This document shows positions 36,392 to 49,455 of a stretch of 64,000 bases of DNA, piece after piece. Position numbers and translations under genes: made by a program. The DNA is taken from the NCBI GenBank assembly GCA_964304625.1, contig OZ199840.1, positions 1,054,001 to 1,118,000 on the forward strand, in the 5' to 3' direction. Position 1 is the stretch's first letter. The number at the start of each line of letters is the position of its first letter. This DNA comes from Kudoa neothunni. Its lineage: Eukaryota > Cnidaria. Under the pieces are notes generated by a model. That model searched no databases, was not told where the DNA came from, and saw only the letters and a program-made list of their open reading frames with translations.

Positions 36392-39300
36392 CTATTCAAA
36401 AATTTCGTTATATTTGGTTCGTCGAACTATGCAAGTTGCAGACCCGTGTTTGTACGCATAATAGAGATGTCGATCGAATTTTATTTTGGATTTTTTATAT
36501 GAATCAGTAGTTTCATTTTCCTCCAATAAACCACCATCCAGTAATGTATTGGCTGAATTTTCTTTGTTGGAAAATTCGGTTAAGTGCGCATGAGAAGGTT
36601 TTTGAGCACTTTGAATTTGAATCCTTCCAAAAAAGTCTCTTTTAGGCGCCTTATAATCCGATTATTTTTATTAATAAATAAATTATTTACATTAGTAGGA
36701 TTAGTGATGGCGTCAGTTGCTACAGTTTTCAACATTCTAGAATATTGTTAATGTAAAATTATATTTTATGTCTAAATAAGTCATCGTAAAATTCAATAAA
36801 TACAGCGGAGAGTTTGAAGATTGGGTGACAATTTTTCCGGTACTGGCATCTTTTGTTGAGGCGAGATTTCTTCGGATTTTATCAGATTTCAACTCTGCTG
36901 CTAAAGTCTCCACCTAGATTGATGTGTGTATAACGATGACGTTCAATTTTGTTGTATTACCGTTGTTTTAAGAAGTTGCATAACGTTTTCTGGTATTGAA
37001 GGTTTGCAACGAATAACCCCGGGAAAAGTACACAAATGCCGAATATTCCTAAATTTTTAAATAATGTTTATTGGGATACTTGCCGATTTTGGTTGAAACA
37101 TATGTGTGAAAAAAATTATTAATATTACGGTTCAAATTGATAGTTGATCAACGTGTCGACCATATTTTGGTTGTTGGTATTCGATAAATGATTTTGATAT
37201 GATTTTATTGCTATATTCTTTTCCAGTAATATATTTGCCGCGTTTCTAAGCGCTGATTTCTCATTCTGTGTCATCATGTACAAGTTGACCTGATTGGATA
37301 GAAATTTTAAAACAAATCTACAGCGCGCTTGTTGGTAGTGACTATGGCTCATAAAAATCGAATCTATTGGGTGGTGTCATTAGTTTAATTATTTCATTTT
37401 TATTTATTTAAGAACCACAAAAAAAATAAAAATAGTTAGCTATTCCGAATTCCAACGAAAGACTTAATGCAATAATTATGAATTATATCAACTAGTTAAT
37501 TAATGGGGCGATTTCTTATATTTCCTCAAAAAATTAAAGATACTTTCAAAAAAATCGCTTGATTAATAAGAATTTTTTAAAATGTTTTCTAATATCCCCG
37601 AACAAATAAAAAATAAGATATTCTATAAGAAACATATAATTATAATTTAATAAGAAATATTATATTCTTAGGTTTATTGACATTTATGATTAAAAAATCA
37701 ATCATTGTGCTCAGTAAAAGAGAAGGAAAAATAGAGGGTCGATTTTTGTCACTTACAGCATTAACGCATTAAATTGGACTATAAAATAACCAAATTATTT
37801 ATAATAAGATAAATTTAAGGTTAGAAACCAAAATTTCAATATTGGGAATATAAATTATGGTTATTTGACTAATTTAGATGTGCATGGGGCCTATAAATAA
37901 ATAGATGGAATCGAAAAACTCATAATTGTATCTAAATCATCATATATTAATTGATACTAAATTATAAAACCTTTTCTAATATAGTTAATTAAAATTTTAT
38001 CAAAATAAGAATAATTCATCATAGAAAAATTCCAACTAAAAATAATAAATATATTAATTTTATATTTTTTTGGATTATGTTAAATAACGAATAACAGGAA
38101 ATGTATATGACGAACATCTATGGTGAAATCGACTCTGTATAATATATTGTTTTGAGGGTATTTTTAATCTCCAAAATTATTTGATATATCGATTATTAAA
38201 TTAAATATTACATATTACATATTACATATCACATATCACATATCACATATGTTAATTGGGAGAAACTAGTAAACTATATGAAATTTTAGCTTTATAATAA
38301 CATTAATTTTTTAAGGTGATTGTCAATACTTTCACACAAATAATCATATATGCGTATGTGATCTGAATATATCAGAAATATTGTTGAAAGTTATAAATAT
38401 TTTATATTGTATATATTTACTAAATTTAAAATTTATTGAAAATGTCTTTCAACATTTCCTTATGGACTGGTGATTTATATATTAAAATAGATTGATTTTC
38501 CCAAGCCGACAGTCACTTCCAACAATACGATTAATAGGTTACATTTTTCAATGTGGGCTGAACCAAGGCCGCTATAAAATATATGAGATCGTAGCTAGTG
38601 GCATCAATAGCCAAAGTGATTTCATTCGCAAGACGCATAGAACCCCCACATTGAAAACGATGCATCAATTCTTTATTTCGATTCAAACTGTCTATATTCT
38701 ATTGGAATGAGGAATTATTTAGAAACACCCATTCTCATAAAAAATTCTCAATACTTGATAGTAACTGGACGGATAAACAAATTTGTAAGAATGTTTGGTG
38801 CAATCGTAGGACAAGGCTAGATGAAGGGCATATGATACAATTGTATTTTTTAATCCATAAAGCGGTCCATAATGTTGATATCGATTTATCATAGTAGACA
38901 TTTGATCGTATAATTGAAAATATTGTGCACACATGTGTTCCCTCTAAAATCATATTTTATTTGGCAATCCAACATAAATGACTGAATTCTATAATTCTAC
39001 ATCATTCGAAATGTAATGGTGATTAATAAATTTATTATGACAAAAATTAAGTGAGGGTAGAAAATAAAATATGTTAACTGAAATAATATTAACAATTTTT
39101 AAGGTGAAAATTTTTTTAATCATAAATATGATTTTTGTCTGACTAAAAATTATAAACAAAATTAAATGAGATTATTGAAAAATATTCCTAAATTTTTTGG
39201 AAAATCTCATCTAATCAATATCAATGAAGGATTAGATAGGCCGATTACTGATATCAAAATATGGAAACAATTCGCGTACTTTTTCAATATAAAAACTTCG

Positions 39301-42300
39301 ATATCTTGAAGGGATTTCCAATAAATGACAGTAGTTATCAAACAGTCCTAAAAAATTGGATATAATATACAAATAGTATGGATTGGAGGTTTTCGATAGG
39401 GGGCGTATATCGATCGTTTATTAGAATTATATAGTTTTGAATTTTAAATTATTTTTATTGATAATAAGTTTGGGAATTGATAAAATTTAAGAAAAATAGA
39501 ATAAAACTGTTTTAAAGATAAAACCAACCAAAAAAAGATTATTAATAATTTAATGATATTTTTCGCGAGTTGTATTTTTGAAGATTATGTTTAAAGCACG
39601 AGAAACGTTATTTTTCACGTATAGTAAAAAAATCCAATCTCACTCCAAATACTCTTAATATATAATTCAAACTAATACGCACAACCGAGTAAAATAATAT
39701 TTAATCCAAAATAATGTATCAGATTTTGAAAAACAATATATTTGCTTTAAAAACTCTGGCGGATTAAGACAAATAGATTTAAACAAATAAGCACTAACAT
39801 AAACGTTTGTATCAAGTGAGATACAAAGGGTTGCGAAAACAAATATAATAAAAGCAATACGAATATACGAATAATGGTCTCCATATCAATTATTACTTCA
39901 TAGACTCTCGCAAATAAGATGTTAGACGTTGGCTGTCAAATAAAGTTTGGCTCATGTGTATTGATAAAAAATAAAAAATAAATAGGTTAAAATAGGGTTT
40001 TTTAGTTAAAAGCAAAATCGAATAGATAGTAAAGGATTGATTAATCGTATCTTTGATATTCGGAATTACTCAATTAATTTAATCCAACTAATATTTTATA
40101 TTTTCTCAATAGAATAATAAATTTTTCTAATTACAAAAACCAAAGTGAATTATTAAGCAGTAATTATATGTGAATAAATTATAACGTTTGAGTATTATTA
40201 CTCCTCTAGCATATTGATCAATTATGTTAGCCGGAGAATTAAGATTATAATATTTAAGACGAGTTGAAACATTGAAAAATTAGGTATAATTATGCATCCT
40301 TAACCAATCATCAAATTCGCTCACATGAGAGAATGAACCACGCCTCAAACATAAAATATGATAATTAAAGTTATTTAATTGATTTTAAAAGAGTTATTAA
40401 ACAATTACAAAAATATATATATTCTCTGAAATACACCAAACACTTGTTAATTTACATCTAAAATAAAATTTTTAATAAATGAGTAATTCCCCCCAAACCT
40501 CCGATACTGATACCGATCCCTCATGTAAATTAAAAACACTGCAACGAAAAAAAAATTATCGCACTAAATAAGTACCGTAAAGATAACGATCTGTATTTCC
40601 CGCGCATTGATTAATGAGGTTGGTTATGTGTTGATAGGGTCTAGATTGAGTGGTAACTATTCTGCTATTTGTCTGAAATGTCTGTTTCCACATATCGTAC
40701 AGAGACGACTGCCGATCCTTATACAAATCATCAATTCCAAAATATTCGGTTCCTTTTGATTGACCCATCACATAGAACTATAATTAACAGTCAAGTAGGT
40801 TGTTATTAATTATCGAATTTTACAAATAATTACTTGCAGATTATTTATAGATGAACGTATATCGCCGTCCGTCTCAGATACTATTCTGTAAAGATAGTCA
40901 TCTCTTAGCGTTGTTTTCGGTATTTCATTTAAAATAATCTAATTGTTTATCGATAAAATGTACCATCAACTATGAAAGTGAATACATTCCTCAACAGATG
41001 AACTATCTTTTCATGGCTAATTGATGGAAAGTTTATCACAAAAGCATGCTGTTTGAGTTTATATAGACAAGAAGCAAATCTTAAATGTTGAGCGTTAATT
41101 CCGACTCAATCACTGATAGAATGATATTATTCGTACAGATTGTTACAAATACAAATTATTGGTCGTGGAATAAATTTTGAAGTTTTTTTCGACGAGCTCT
41201 CACTCACATTCACTCCATATTCAAGCAAAACATCAATAGATTTCTATCAGTGGAAAATTAAATGGGTTCAAACCTCCGGATATACTTTAGGTGCACCATC
41301 AATCTCATCAAAAACTAAACAAATCGGCCTACCACTATTAATCGAATTTTTAACTAAGGATGTTTTGGTAAAAAATGTTTGGAAATTTTCAGGGGTCCTT
41401 TCATCACTACACATTACCATGAGACGATGTTTGAATTTTTAAAACCTCTAACGACAGTTTGAATATTTAGAATTTCAAAGGCGACATCATTAATTAGATT
41501 ATTTATACGTCTTAAAATATACCTTTGGAGGACTTGTTTTCGTTTTTTATAAACTTATTTACGTATTAAATATAACTATTATATTTCACGCAGAAATGTT
41601 TAAAATATATTCTTCAATCAAAAAAACTTTAAAGTGAATTAATTAAAACTACGAATTATTTTATGAATCAAAAGAAATTTTATTTTAAATTTAATTGAAT
41701 AATTAAAATCATTTGTTGAAAAATAAAAATTTTGCACAAACATATGTAGTAATGGATCGGTCGTAAGAATCTTCTTGGGGATAAGGAAATTGTACGTACT
41801 ACCGGCCCCAGCCGGATAGTTCTTACTTTTTCGCGCATAAAAACATTAAAACACAAACTTGTTAACTTAAATATCGCTGGAAAAAACATCCAGAATCGAA
41901 TCAGATATTAAATCGCGCTTCTTTGAGCCCAGATGTTTAAAATAATTGTCAAGCTCTTCTACGTAAAACAATACCATCTTTGAAGAGTTCAACATTTTAT
42001 CAATAAAATCATCTTCCATTTCTAAATCTTTGAGGGGCAGATGTCACCCGCGCAATTGTTACTACTATGAATTCAGGAGGACCCCATTATAAATCAACCT
42101 ACTACAAGCCTAAAGCACGTGTCTATGTTTATCCTTTGTTTTTTAGTTAGTTGTCACGTTAATGTAACTAGAAAAAACTTACTCATTGTTTAACGGTGTT
42201 AAATAAAGAAAAACGCTTAATTTAATCATTTGGTCAAAGCAATAAAATGTGTACGACCGATCCTCGCGTGACTTTATATTTTTTCGTTTATTGTTAGTAA

Positions 42301-45300
42301 TTTTGCTTACTAATCGTTTTAGACGAGTACTTATAGCATTATATAATTTTTTAAAACCATTTAAATATTGACTAACCTTTTGGTATGTAAAATAATTCAG
42401 GTACTTACGACCGCTCCACCATTGCAGTATTAATAATTTAAAACTCCCTAAGAAACGAATTTACGATATATTTTTTGCATCAAGAAACACTCATTTTGGG
42501 TGATATCATTCAGATATGGCATTTTTTACCACTCCCAACATTAACAAAATATATAAAAATCCATTAATAAATCATGCAGTAAACCAGAAAGAACGTAATC
42601 TCATTTTTATTCGTCGAACAATGATGATAAGTATTTCTTAAAGTTACCAGCTACTAGCTATTAATATGAGGTAACTTTGAGCGAAAGAAAAATTCAAATG
42701 TTTCCAAATAAATACATCAACGCATGATAATTTTCTAAAAAGAATACCATATTCAACCCCAATATTCACATTGGCGCACAGGCGTATTACGGGTCAAAAA
42801 TTGACACAAAATATTTTTACCATAGCAACTTTATTACAACCATAAATAAACTACTTAAATTCCCGTTTTTACACCGGTTAAACAGATTTTTTAATTAAGT
42901 CTTATTCTTATATCGGGCATAAGACACTAAGGAACTTAAAAACTATCATTAATATTAAACAATGTTAAAATGGCAACAAAGGTTTTAATTAAGAATTACA
43001 TATGAGAATACAAATTATGAAAGCGAAGGATTCTAATTAAAATATTTCTATTTTTTGTTAGATTTTAGACATAATAAAAACCGATTGCGAAAATCCTTTT
43101 ATAATCCTTGATCTCAGACACTTCAACTTACAAGTTGGGTACAGATTTAACTTTTAGAATCTGCTATATTTAATTATTTCTGACCCCTAAGAGCTAAGAG
43201 GGTAGGAAAGGACAGATACAGTTTAATGTAGAAAAATCTCATAAAATAAAATCTGTAAATGGCTTGCGAGCAAGAGTTGTTGGGATTAAAAATTGTCATT
43301 ATGTAAGCGTGTGTGCCTTTTAAGACAAGAATTTATCCCTCAAATAGCCATAGCCTCAGCTATAATTAAGCCAGTATAAAACCTTCAAGGAAATATGAGT
43401 TTCGCTTCCAAGTTAAGGGGATAAATTTAAAAAAAAAGGTTGAGAACTTTTGGACTATTGCATAAAACAGGTAACAAAGATACGCTTGAAATGTTCATTA
43501 GGACGGAAACTACGCTTAAAAAATCCACCTAAATACGCCGTAGTTGTTCACCAACTTGGCAAAAAATTCCGGATTATTTTGTTACATTTTGTTATCTCAA
43601 TATTTTCCACATCATAAAAATGTGAAACTCGCAATATTTGAAGAAATTTACGTAATGAGAATAAATCACGTTATATCTTATCTTCGTCTAACCCAAATAT
43701 CTCTAATCGATTATCCCCCTGAGTATCCCATCAGAAATAAACAGTTAATGAACCCATCAAATTCGATCCATCTATCACCGAAAATGTTTCCATCTATGTA
43801 CTAGTAACTGGTATATTTTAAAATAATAGCGTACAAAACAGAATTAAATATTATTCTGAAAGTATCAGTCGTATTTTGTAAAAAAAATGGAGAAACACCC
43901 AGGACAACCTCTCATAATATTTGCAACACATGTTCCAGATGCCAACGACGGGGGATTCATTGACCGTAACATTCCCTCCTTGTGTATTAATGAGTTAAGT
44001 TGTATATCTGTGTCAATATCAAATTTTTCTAACGTTAAATAATCATGAAACGAAGAAAATGAATCTGAAGACTTGGTATCGGAGGAATTACTACTATTAA
44101 GATCATTTGAATATTTAAATGAAATCAATTATGGCGCAAGCGCAATGTAGATTAAGATATAATATTCATGCGATAAAAATATATTTACTCCGATAGAATT
44201 TTTTCAAAGTTTTCCCCAAACATTTAAATCAATACTTGGGATAATTAGATGAAAAAAAATCGTGGGGTCCAAAATACCTCAAATTTTACTTTTTACTTTT
44301 TATTTGGAGGATGTTTTTGCATTAACATTTTTTCTACGAATGAAAAAGTTTTTTAATTGGTGGAATTTTACTACAGAACATTTTAGAAGAATAGACTGAC
44401 TGCCAAAAATTTCTCACAAGTTAATGTGGTAGAAAAATGATAACTAATGTCGCCTGGGGGCCAAAAGACCCCAATTAAACAATAAATGTTAAACATTAAA
44501 CAAACTTAGAGGGTTAAGTAAAAAATTAAAGCCGCGCGAAATTTTAAGGACCAAATTATAATCCACTAGAAGTGTATAAGGATTAAATGTCGTCAGAGGG
44601 TTAATATGACTTTTAATTCCTTAACAATTACCTTGCATTAATTTCCATTACATCATAACCACAATGCTTGGCTACAATGTGGACAAGCATTGTCTTGCCC
44701 ATACCGGGTTCACCGTTGATGAGCAGAATCTATTAGTAATTATTTTAGTGGGTAGATTCGTTGTAAAAATTCAACCCGAAAACGAGGAAGTAAACTATTC
44801 TCATCAAACTCCTAAACACACAATAGAATTTTTGCGTCAAATAAATCCTATCACCAATAATCTGTCCATTTTTAATTCATATGATGATTTAAATTCGCGT
44901 TTTTTCGTTGCATTATTTCGCGGTTTAAATTTTGGAAGGCCATTGTTATTGGCATACTTAGGAGTGGTTGATTTAAAAATGAATGGATCCCATAGTTTCA
45001 TCCATTTCAAAACTAACCGATTAATCATCTTGAATTAATCCATTTGAATTAGGCGTGTAAAACAACTAATTTTACATTGTCGCTTATTAGATGAGTAAAT
45101 TTTGAGGGACGATATTTGTTAGCCCAACACACCGAAGAATTTGCTTTATTCGTGCTCGTATTCTCACTGTATTATTACCGTTAATTACGTAATAACCAAC
45201 ACAATTACTACAATCACTTACAGCTCAATAACTTCACTGTTATCACATGGCTGTTGATTTTTTAATGTAATCTATATGAAATTAATTCAGTTGAGCTACC

Positions 45301-45730
45301 ACATGATGAAATACATTCCGCTTTGCTCTCTCCAATATTTCTCTGAAAGGGCGAGATAACAACTGAGGCTTAGTTTTTGATCGGCTCACAGTTAACTTAA
45401 GCGAAATTAAGACTTCCATTAATACAAATGTATTAACTCTGCTTATTTCTTCAAAATTGGGCATTTGTACGTCCTCAATCAATTCAGGTGATGTATAATT
45501 GAATTCTTTCCTATCAATTGGTATAATGTCATTTGAGACATTCACAGTATCCAGCTTTGTTGATTTTTCTTTTATAAGAACAACATCATCGCCAGCATTG
45601 AGAAAATCTACGCAAATCTAAGATTTTCAGTCTACTGTGGAATGTACAAACCTTCCACACATATTTCATTGTCTATAATATTTTCTGAAGGTCGATGGTC
45701 TTCATCACTACCAACGATCTCCTCGAACAT
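36392..45730 (-). CDS. CHTF18: Alternative clamp loader large subunit CTF18
   Basis: AAA+ ATPase of the Ctf18-RFC complex, which loads PCNA on leading strands and supports sister-chromatid cohesion. Twenty exons, 5' to 3': 45730-45652, 45607-45300, 45250-45222, 45166-45076, 45028-44855, 44811-44776, 44729-44632, 41406-41286, 41243-41137, 41079-40986, 40938-40834, 40777-40576, 39347-39280, 38943-38729, 38687-38543, 37289-37129, 37048-36961, 36913-36804, 36736-36691, 36649-36392. Every phase closes, giving 844 residues (human 975). Landmarks: WANKYRPSKFTHLISDN; INRLVLKWMKLWD; Walker A GEPGMGKT with MEINAS; Walker B CLVFDEIDGAP, diagnostic for CTF18; PIICICNN; SETDGDIRSSINNLQ; and a C-terminal RDFFGR and IVRRTKYNEIFE that would bind CTF8/DCC1. 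Four introns are 1.2-3.2 kb or 336 nt, and the others are 41-80 nt. The largest (41407-44631) holds transposon debris. Convergent with PCMT1. Confidence 0.94.
38203..38250. repeat. Short tandem repeat (ACATATT / ATATCAC units)
   Basis: Seven-base units, ATTACAT then ATCACAT, repeated about six times inside a CHTF18 intron (37290-38542). Simple-sequence repeat. Confidence 0.85.
41755..42263. mobile_element. Unclassified inverted-repeat element E, short copy
   Basis: GGATCGGTCGTA at 41755 is matched by its reverse complement TACGACCGATCC ending at about 42263, so it has terminal inverted repeats of at least 12 bp. The interior from about 41835 aligns with 58045-58490; shared blocks are TTCTTTGAGCC, CAAGCTCTTCTA, ATCAATAAAATCATC, AATTGTTACTACTATGAATT and GTCTATGTTTATCC. 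No transposase was recognised. It lies in the 3.2 kb CHTF18 intron. The superfamily is unknown. Confidence 0.65.
43150..43450 (+). repeat. R1 repeat copy
   Basis: Blocks in order: ATATTTAATTATTTCTGACC, GGGATTAAAAATTGTCATTA, AAGCGTGTGTGCC, AATAGCCATAGCC, CCAGTATAAAACCT, TTCCAAGTTAAGG. Best match in the window is 1880-2080. It lies in a CHTF18 intron. Confidence 0.6.
43865..44520 (-). mobile_element. piggyBac-family fragment (N-terminal coding part plus end)
   Basis: The minus-strand frame 44128-43865 has an acidic Ser-rich start, then LIHKEGMLRSMNPPSLASGT and ANIMRGCPGCFS. This matches LISKSGISW...[12 protein letters not shown] of the 30 kb transposase and then stops. The outer end carries CTGGGGGCCAAAAGACCCC at about 44455 and CTTAGAGGGTTAA at about 44504-44516, the family terminus. 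The rest of the element is gone. A second end-like piece (CGTCAGAGGGTTAA) follows at about 44591-44604. Confidence 0.7.
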
Positions 45731-45857
45731 AATAACAGGGACCGTTTCAAAAGCGCGCGCCTCTCAGTAAACACATTGATTCGACAAATTGCGTGAGTCA
45801 AATGAAGTGAACTCCATCAACAAAAATTAAAACTTGAATTAATCTTTCAAGCCTTTT

Positions 45858-46060
45858 CTAGGTCAAATTGAACCCAGAGCCTATTTATTATAATTTTTCT
45901 ATACATAACAGAATTCAACAATTATAATATCTGATGTATTCTCCTAAAACAAATAATATTTTTTAATTTTTGAATAAAAATTCGAACAAATAAAATAAAT
46001 TACGATATACGAAAAAACTATATACTTGGTGCTTTGAGGGTCAATTTAACCCCAGGGTTT
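45858..46060. mobile_element. Isolated piggyBac right end (two palindromic blocks)
   Basis: CTAGGTCAAATTGAACCCAG at about 45860 and GAGGGTCAATTTAACCCCAG at about 46034, 175 bp apart. This matches the spacing of the paired blocks at the right end of the copies at 7.8, 16.9 and 31.7 kb. No coding remnant is attached. Confidence 0.55.
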
Positions 46061-46265
46061 TTTGCTTTATATAATAGTTAAATAGTGAAAGGATTGAATA
46101 TTCGGATTTGGTTGAATTCTACAGGCAGAATGCTGAGAAAATAAGGAAAATTTGTGCACGATATCAAATGAGATGACATGGATGCATCCGTTTTGCTGTG
46201 CTGTTCGCATGATTTTATCCACAACATACTGATAAAAGAAGACTCCGAGGAGATCTTTCCCATTA

Positions 46266-46312
46266 ACTATGCTATGCTATGCTATGATATACTATGCTAT
46301 GCTATGATAGCA
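46266..46312. repeat. CTATG pentanucleotide tandem repeat
   Basis: About nine CTATG/ATATG units in two blocks. Simple-sequence repeat. Confidence 0.9.
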
Positions 46313-46624
46313 ACGCTAACGAAATATTTTATCTCGGTCATTGAAAGTCAAGTTCTATTGAATTTGATGATAATGATGAGGATTTGAATGTGTTTTGCGA
46401 GAACGATAATGTTTATGACCTAAATTATATCCAAAGAGAGATATAAAAAAATCTTTATGTTTCATGTGCACGTCTAACTAGGTATAAGTGATAAGTGATA
46501 ATTTTTCCTTATTCCCTGTCCCCGAAAGGGTTACGCGAAAGTGGGAAACTAATCTGTTACTCACGTTTCGAATGAATTTAATTTAGCAATATGTTTGGTA
46601 GTAAAGTTTTTATGGTTTAAATTT

Positions 46625-46692
46625 TTAATGCGACCCTCGGAATAATATCAACAACCCAATGTGGCCCTAGCCTGGAAGAGTTTGGAGACTCC
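46625..46692. mobile_element. hAT-like terminal fragment
   Basis: The reverse complement begins CAGGAGTCTCCAAACTCTTC followed by GGGCCACATTGGG, the style of hAT termini (CAGGGGTCTCCAAAC...GGGCCACA). The partner end was not identified. Confidence 0.5.
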
Positions 46693-47122
46693 TGTCAATG
46701 TTTTGCCGATAATCGTGCAAGCGCGATTAATAAAGTGTTTTTGTCAAGGAATGCATTATTTTATATGAAAAAAACACACATTATCAATAACACAAAAATG
46801 ACTTTCTTAACTTACAAGAATATAGTTTTAGATATGACCTCTAAATAACGTAGTCCGTAATATTTGTATAATTTTGGCAGATTGTTTTTAAGTTTTACTA
46901 AATAATTAGTGTTTTTATTGGAAGATTCTGATTTACACATTTAATATTCAATAATTTGCCCTAAAAGACTTTGAGTTTCTTTTAATCTATATACATATAT
47001 ATATATATATATTTTTCCATAAAAATTAGCAGATCTGAATGATTTTGATCGAATCGAGAATAATAATGACGATGGAAAAGTTCTGTAGAGTTCGTTGTAA
47101 GATTAATATTATTGATAATTCT

Positions 47123-47947
47123 CTAGAAATTGTTCCATGTCTCATGAGTATATTTGGATGTTTTTATAAAATTGGTTTCAAAATATTCTATCAATAGAGC
47201 AACGTTATTGTTAGCGAACGAATTTGACTTATTTTTTAATTTAAGAAATTCGTCAGAAATACTTGAAATGGTTACAAACGATAACGAAATAAAACACTTC
47301 GTACAATTTAAAATCACTGTAGTGTAGATAGAATTCGGTGAGACCTAGATTTTGTGTTTTTCTCAAAATACATTGGCTAAAATGAAACATGCAAAAATAG
47401 ATACTAGTATTTTGGGAAACATAGTGATAACTTATTTTGTAAAGTAGCTAAAACATTTTCATATGATGGTTGAGTTTTTCCAGTCATTAAGACAAACATT
47501 AAAGGAAAGAATTTTCCTATTATTCTGTCATGGATGATACAAAACCGATAGAAAGTTTCAGGAACAACATTAAACGTACCGTCTGACAACTATACATTCG
47601 TATTAATAAGATGTTGAATATTCTTATCAGTCGTAAAAATTATTAATTCTATCGTCTGCTAAAGACCCAGAGTCATGAAAGCAAACAGTTTCGTTTCTTA
47701 GGCTAAATAAGATGGCATTTGCCAAGTTGTTTTCGATATTAACATCTATTTGCTTTCTGTTACGAATATTCTGAATATATTTGTAAATGTTCGTTTTGTT
47801 AACGATCCGGAACTCATTCAGACTATTCTGAGAAGTACAGTACAGATGGAATATAGCTCGCTTGTGGCGTATTATGTATTGTGTATTCTCAGAAACATGA
47901 CGGATTTTCTCCCCAAAAATTCTCTTATTTATGTCCTCCTCTAACAT
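47123..47947 (-). mobile_element. Decayed Mutator-like (MULE) transposase
   Basis: Three successive minus-strand frames (47947-47627, 47589-47404, 47317-47123) are separated by frame breaks. The second begins MSDGTFNVVPETFYRFCIIH and continues FFPLMFVLMTGKTQPSYENV. This is the first catalytic block of MULE transposases (DGTF...P..F.Q...IH......PL.F.L...K....Y...L). The upstream frame matches the preceding FLYWCH-type element region in composition (RHKRAIF, NIRNRKQ). The later DDE residues are not clear. There are at least two breaks. Terminal repeats were not found by eye. It lies between CHTF18 and uS2m. Confidence 0.75.
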
Positions 47948-48537
47948 TATATAATTATGGATTCAACGTTCTTCAAGTTAATTAGTCTTATCAGCCATAA
48001 AATTGTCCACAGGCGTCCTTTATAACTGCTTTTATCGCATCTCCATAATCAATGATCTTAAATTATTTATTACTGACATAAAAATAATTTTGGAACAAAA
48101 TTTTATCGCCTCCGAGTTTTGTTTGGAGCATGACGAATGAGTTTTCATTTTGTTCAATTTTGAAGATTATACACGCATGAAATAATACCATCCCCATGTG
48201 CGAGGAAATCGGCGGAAATTCAACATATTATACGAATTTTGGTGAATCTAATTTTGTAGATTTATACGTCCAAATTAGAAAATCTGGTGCGCATGCGTGC
48301 CCAAAATATGATTCAATTTATTTTTGAAAAAAAAATAAAAAAATTATTCTTATTGTATTTTAAGTTATTTAACTGAATAAAACAAATTTTAATGCAATCA
48401 TATTGTTATTTTCCATTTTTTTATTTTTTTTCAAAGTTATATAAATAACCAAGTAACAAAGATATTGAAAAATATTACAAAATTTAATGTATATTGCGCA
48501 AGAGAATCGACTCATAAAATGTACAAAATTTAGACCG
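47948..48537. other. Spacer between the MULE remnant and uS2m
   Basis: AT-rich with no coding block. It holds a GTGCGCATGCGTGCCC segment (48289-48304), probably another trace of the GCGC-motif/R1 repeat. Confidence 0.4.
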
Positions 48538-49455
48538 TTATTTTAGTTGTTCTTGGAGTTCATTTGCATTCTGAATAACTTTTGCAAAAGTGGTAAAAAA
48601 ATACTCCACCGATGAGGGAGAATCATCGTTGCCTGGTACAACATAAGTGACATCAGTGGGATCACAATCGGTGTCAACTAATCCAACCACAGGAATGCAA
48701 CATTTGTGTGCCTCTTGAAGCAGTTTTAGGCTGACATTGCTAGTTTAATTGAGAGATCATCAGTAAACGAATTAAAAAAATCAATCACTAGAATCCAACG
48801 TCGATTCCAATCTTATCATGTTCCCTGGAGAATACTGTGGGTATAGGTCGTTCATGAGAAGGCATACTACCTATGCCATGAAGAACAATCAAATCAGGAA
48901 ACAATGGGAAACTCTTGCTACCAACACCAGCTATTCAAAAAACATCAACTCAAACCAAACTGTTTGTGATTGACATCAATGTTTTACTGTGTCGCTCACG
49001 AAGATGCAGATGATAGGAGGGGTGCAATAATGTTTCATGTTGCCATACACGTGTGGCATAAAACTGATTACAATATCTGGCGGTTGATTGTACCAGAAGT
49101 TCAAATTGCAGAAATGGTGATGCAAATAAGATAATTCCACCTTTCCTAGCAACGTGGGCCGCAAACAAAAGCGCTCTCTATAAGTACAATCAACCACAAA
49201 CACCTACAACACAGCGACCACTTCAAAATGTGTATAAGTTTCCACCAAATCAATCACACACGTGTCGTGTCTCACGCCATAAATGTAAGGAGTCATTTTT
49301 TGATGTAGAAGCTCCCGTCTGTGACCCCAATGGAGACGTGAATCAAACAATTTATCTATTGATAGCAGTTGCTTGATTTTAAATACATCTTCATTTGTAG
49401 ACAGAATTTCAAGATCTTTTTTAACTAATCCACACAATCTTATCGTGGAAAACAT
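48538..49455 (-). CDS. MRPS2: Mitochondrial small-subunit ribosomal protein uS2m
   Basis: Structural protein of the mitochondrial 28S subunit. Exons, 5' to 3': 49455-49213, 49177-48988, 48930-48871, 48824-48800 (25 nt), 48739-48538 (TAA). Introns are 35, 57, 46 and 60 nt, and phases close to give 239 residues (human 296). Landmarks: LFDSRLHWGHRRELLHQKM (cf. LFDARVHLGHK), YIYGVRHDTCVIDLVET, FAAHVARKGGIILFAS, LFPDLIVLHGI (cf. LPDLIIFLH), CIPVVGLVDTDCDP (cf. IPTVGIVDTNCNP) and YVVPGNDDSPSSV (cf. PVPGNDDSPLAV), which fixes the mitochondrial rather than cytosolic paralogue. The 25-nt exon is inferred, because skipping it leaves a one-base frame conflict. The first donor has two nearby alternatives. 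Head to head with RED/IK. Confidence 0.93.

Larger units (their letters stand above)
45731..47122. other. Upstream region of CHTF18 with transposon ends
   Basis: A GCGCGCGC motif (45753-45760) lies 23 bp from the CHTF18 start. Further in are two piggyBac palindromic blocks (45858-46060), a pentanucleotide tandem repeat (46266-46312) and a hAT-like end (46625-46692). No host gene was recognised. Confidence 0.5.

Noticed and set aside
38203-38250. CRISPR-like repeat array
   Set aside because: Units are only 7 bp, contiguous and without spacers, inside an intron of a eukaryotic gene.
41140-41442. 100-residue plus-strand open frame
   Set aside because: Antisense of the CHTF18 Walker B exon (DEIDGAP) and the following exon.
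44664-45038. 124-residue plus-strand open frame
   Set aside because: It is the antisense of CHTF18 exons; the minus strand carries INRLVLKWMKLWD and the Walker A motif GEPGMGKT in phase-consistent exons.
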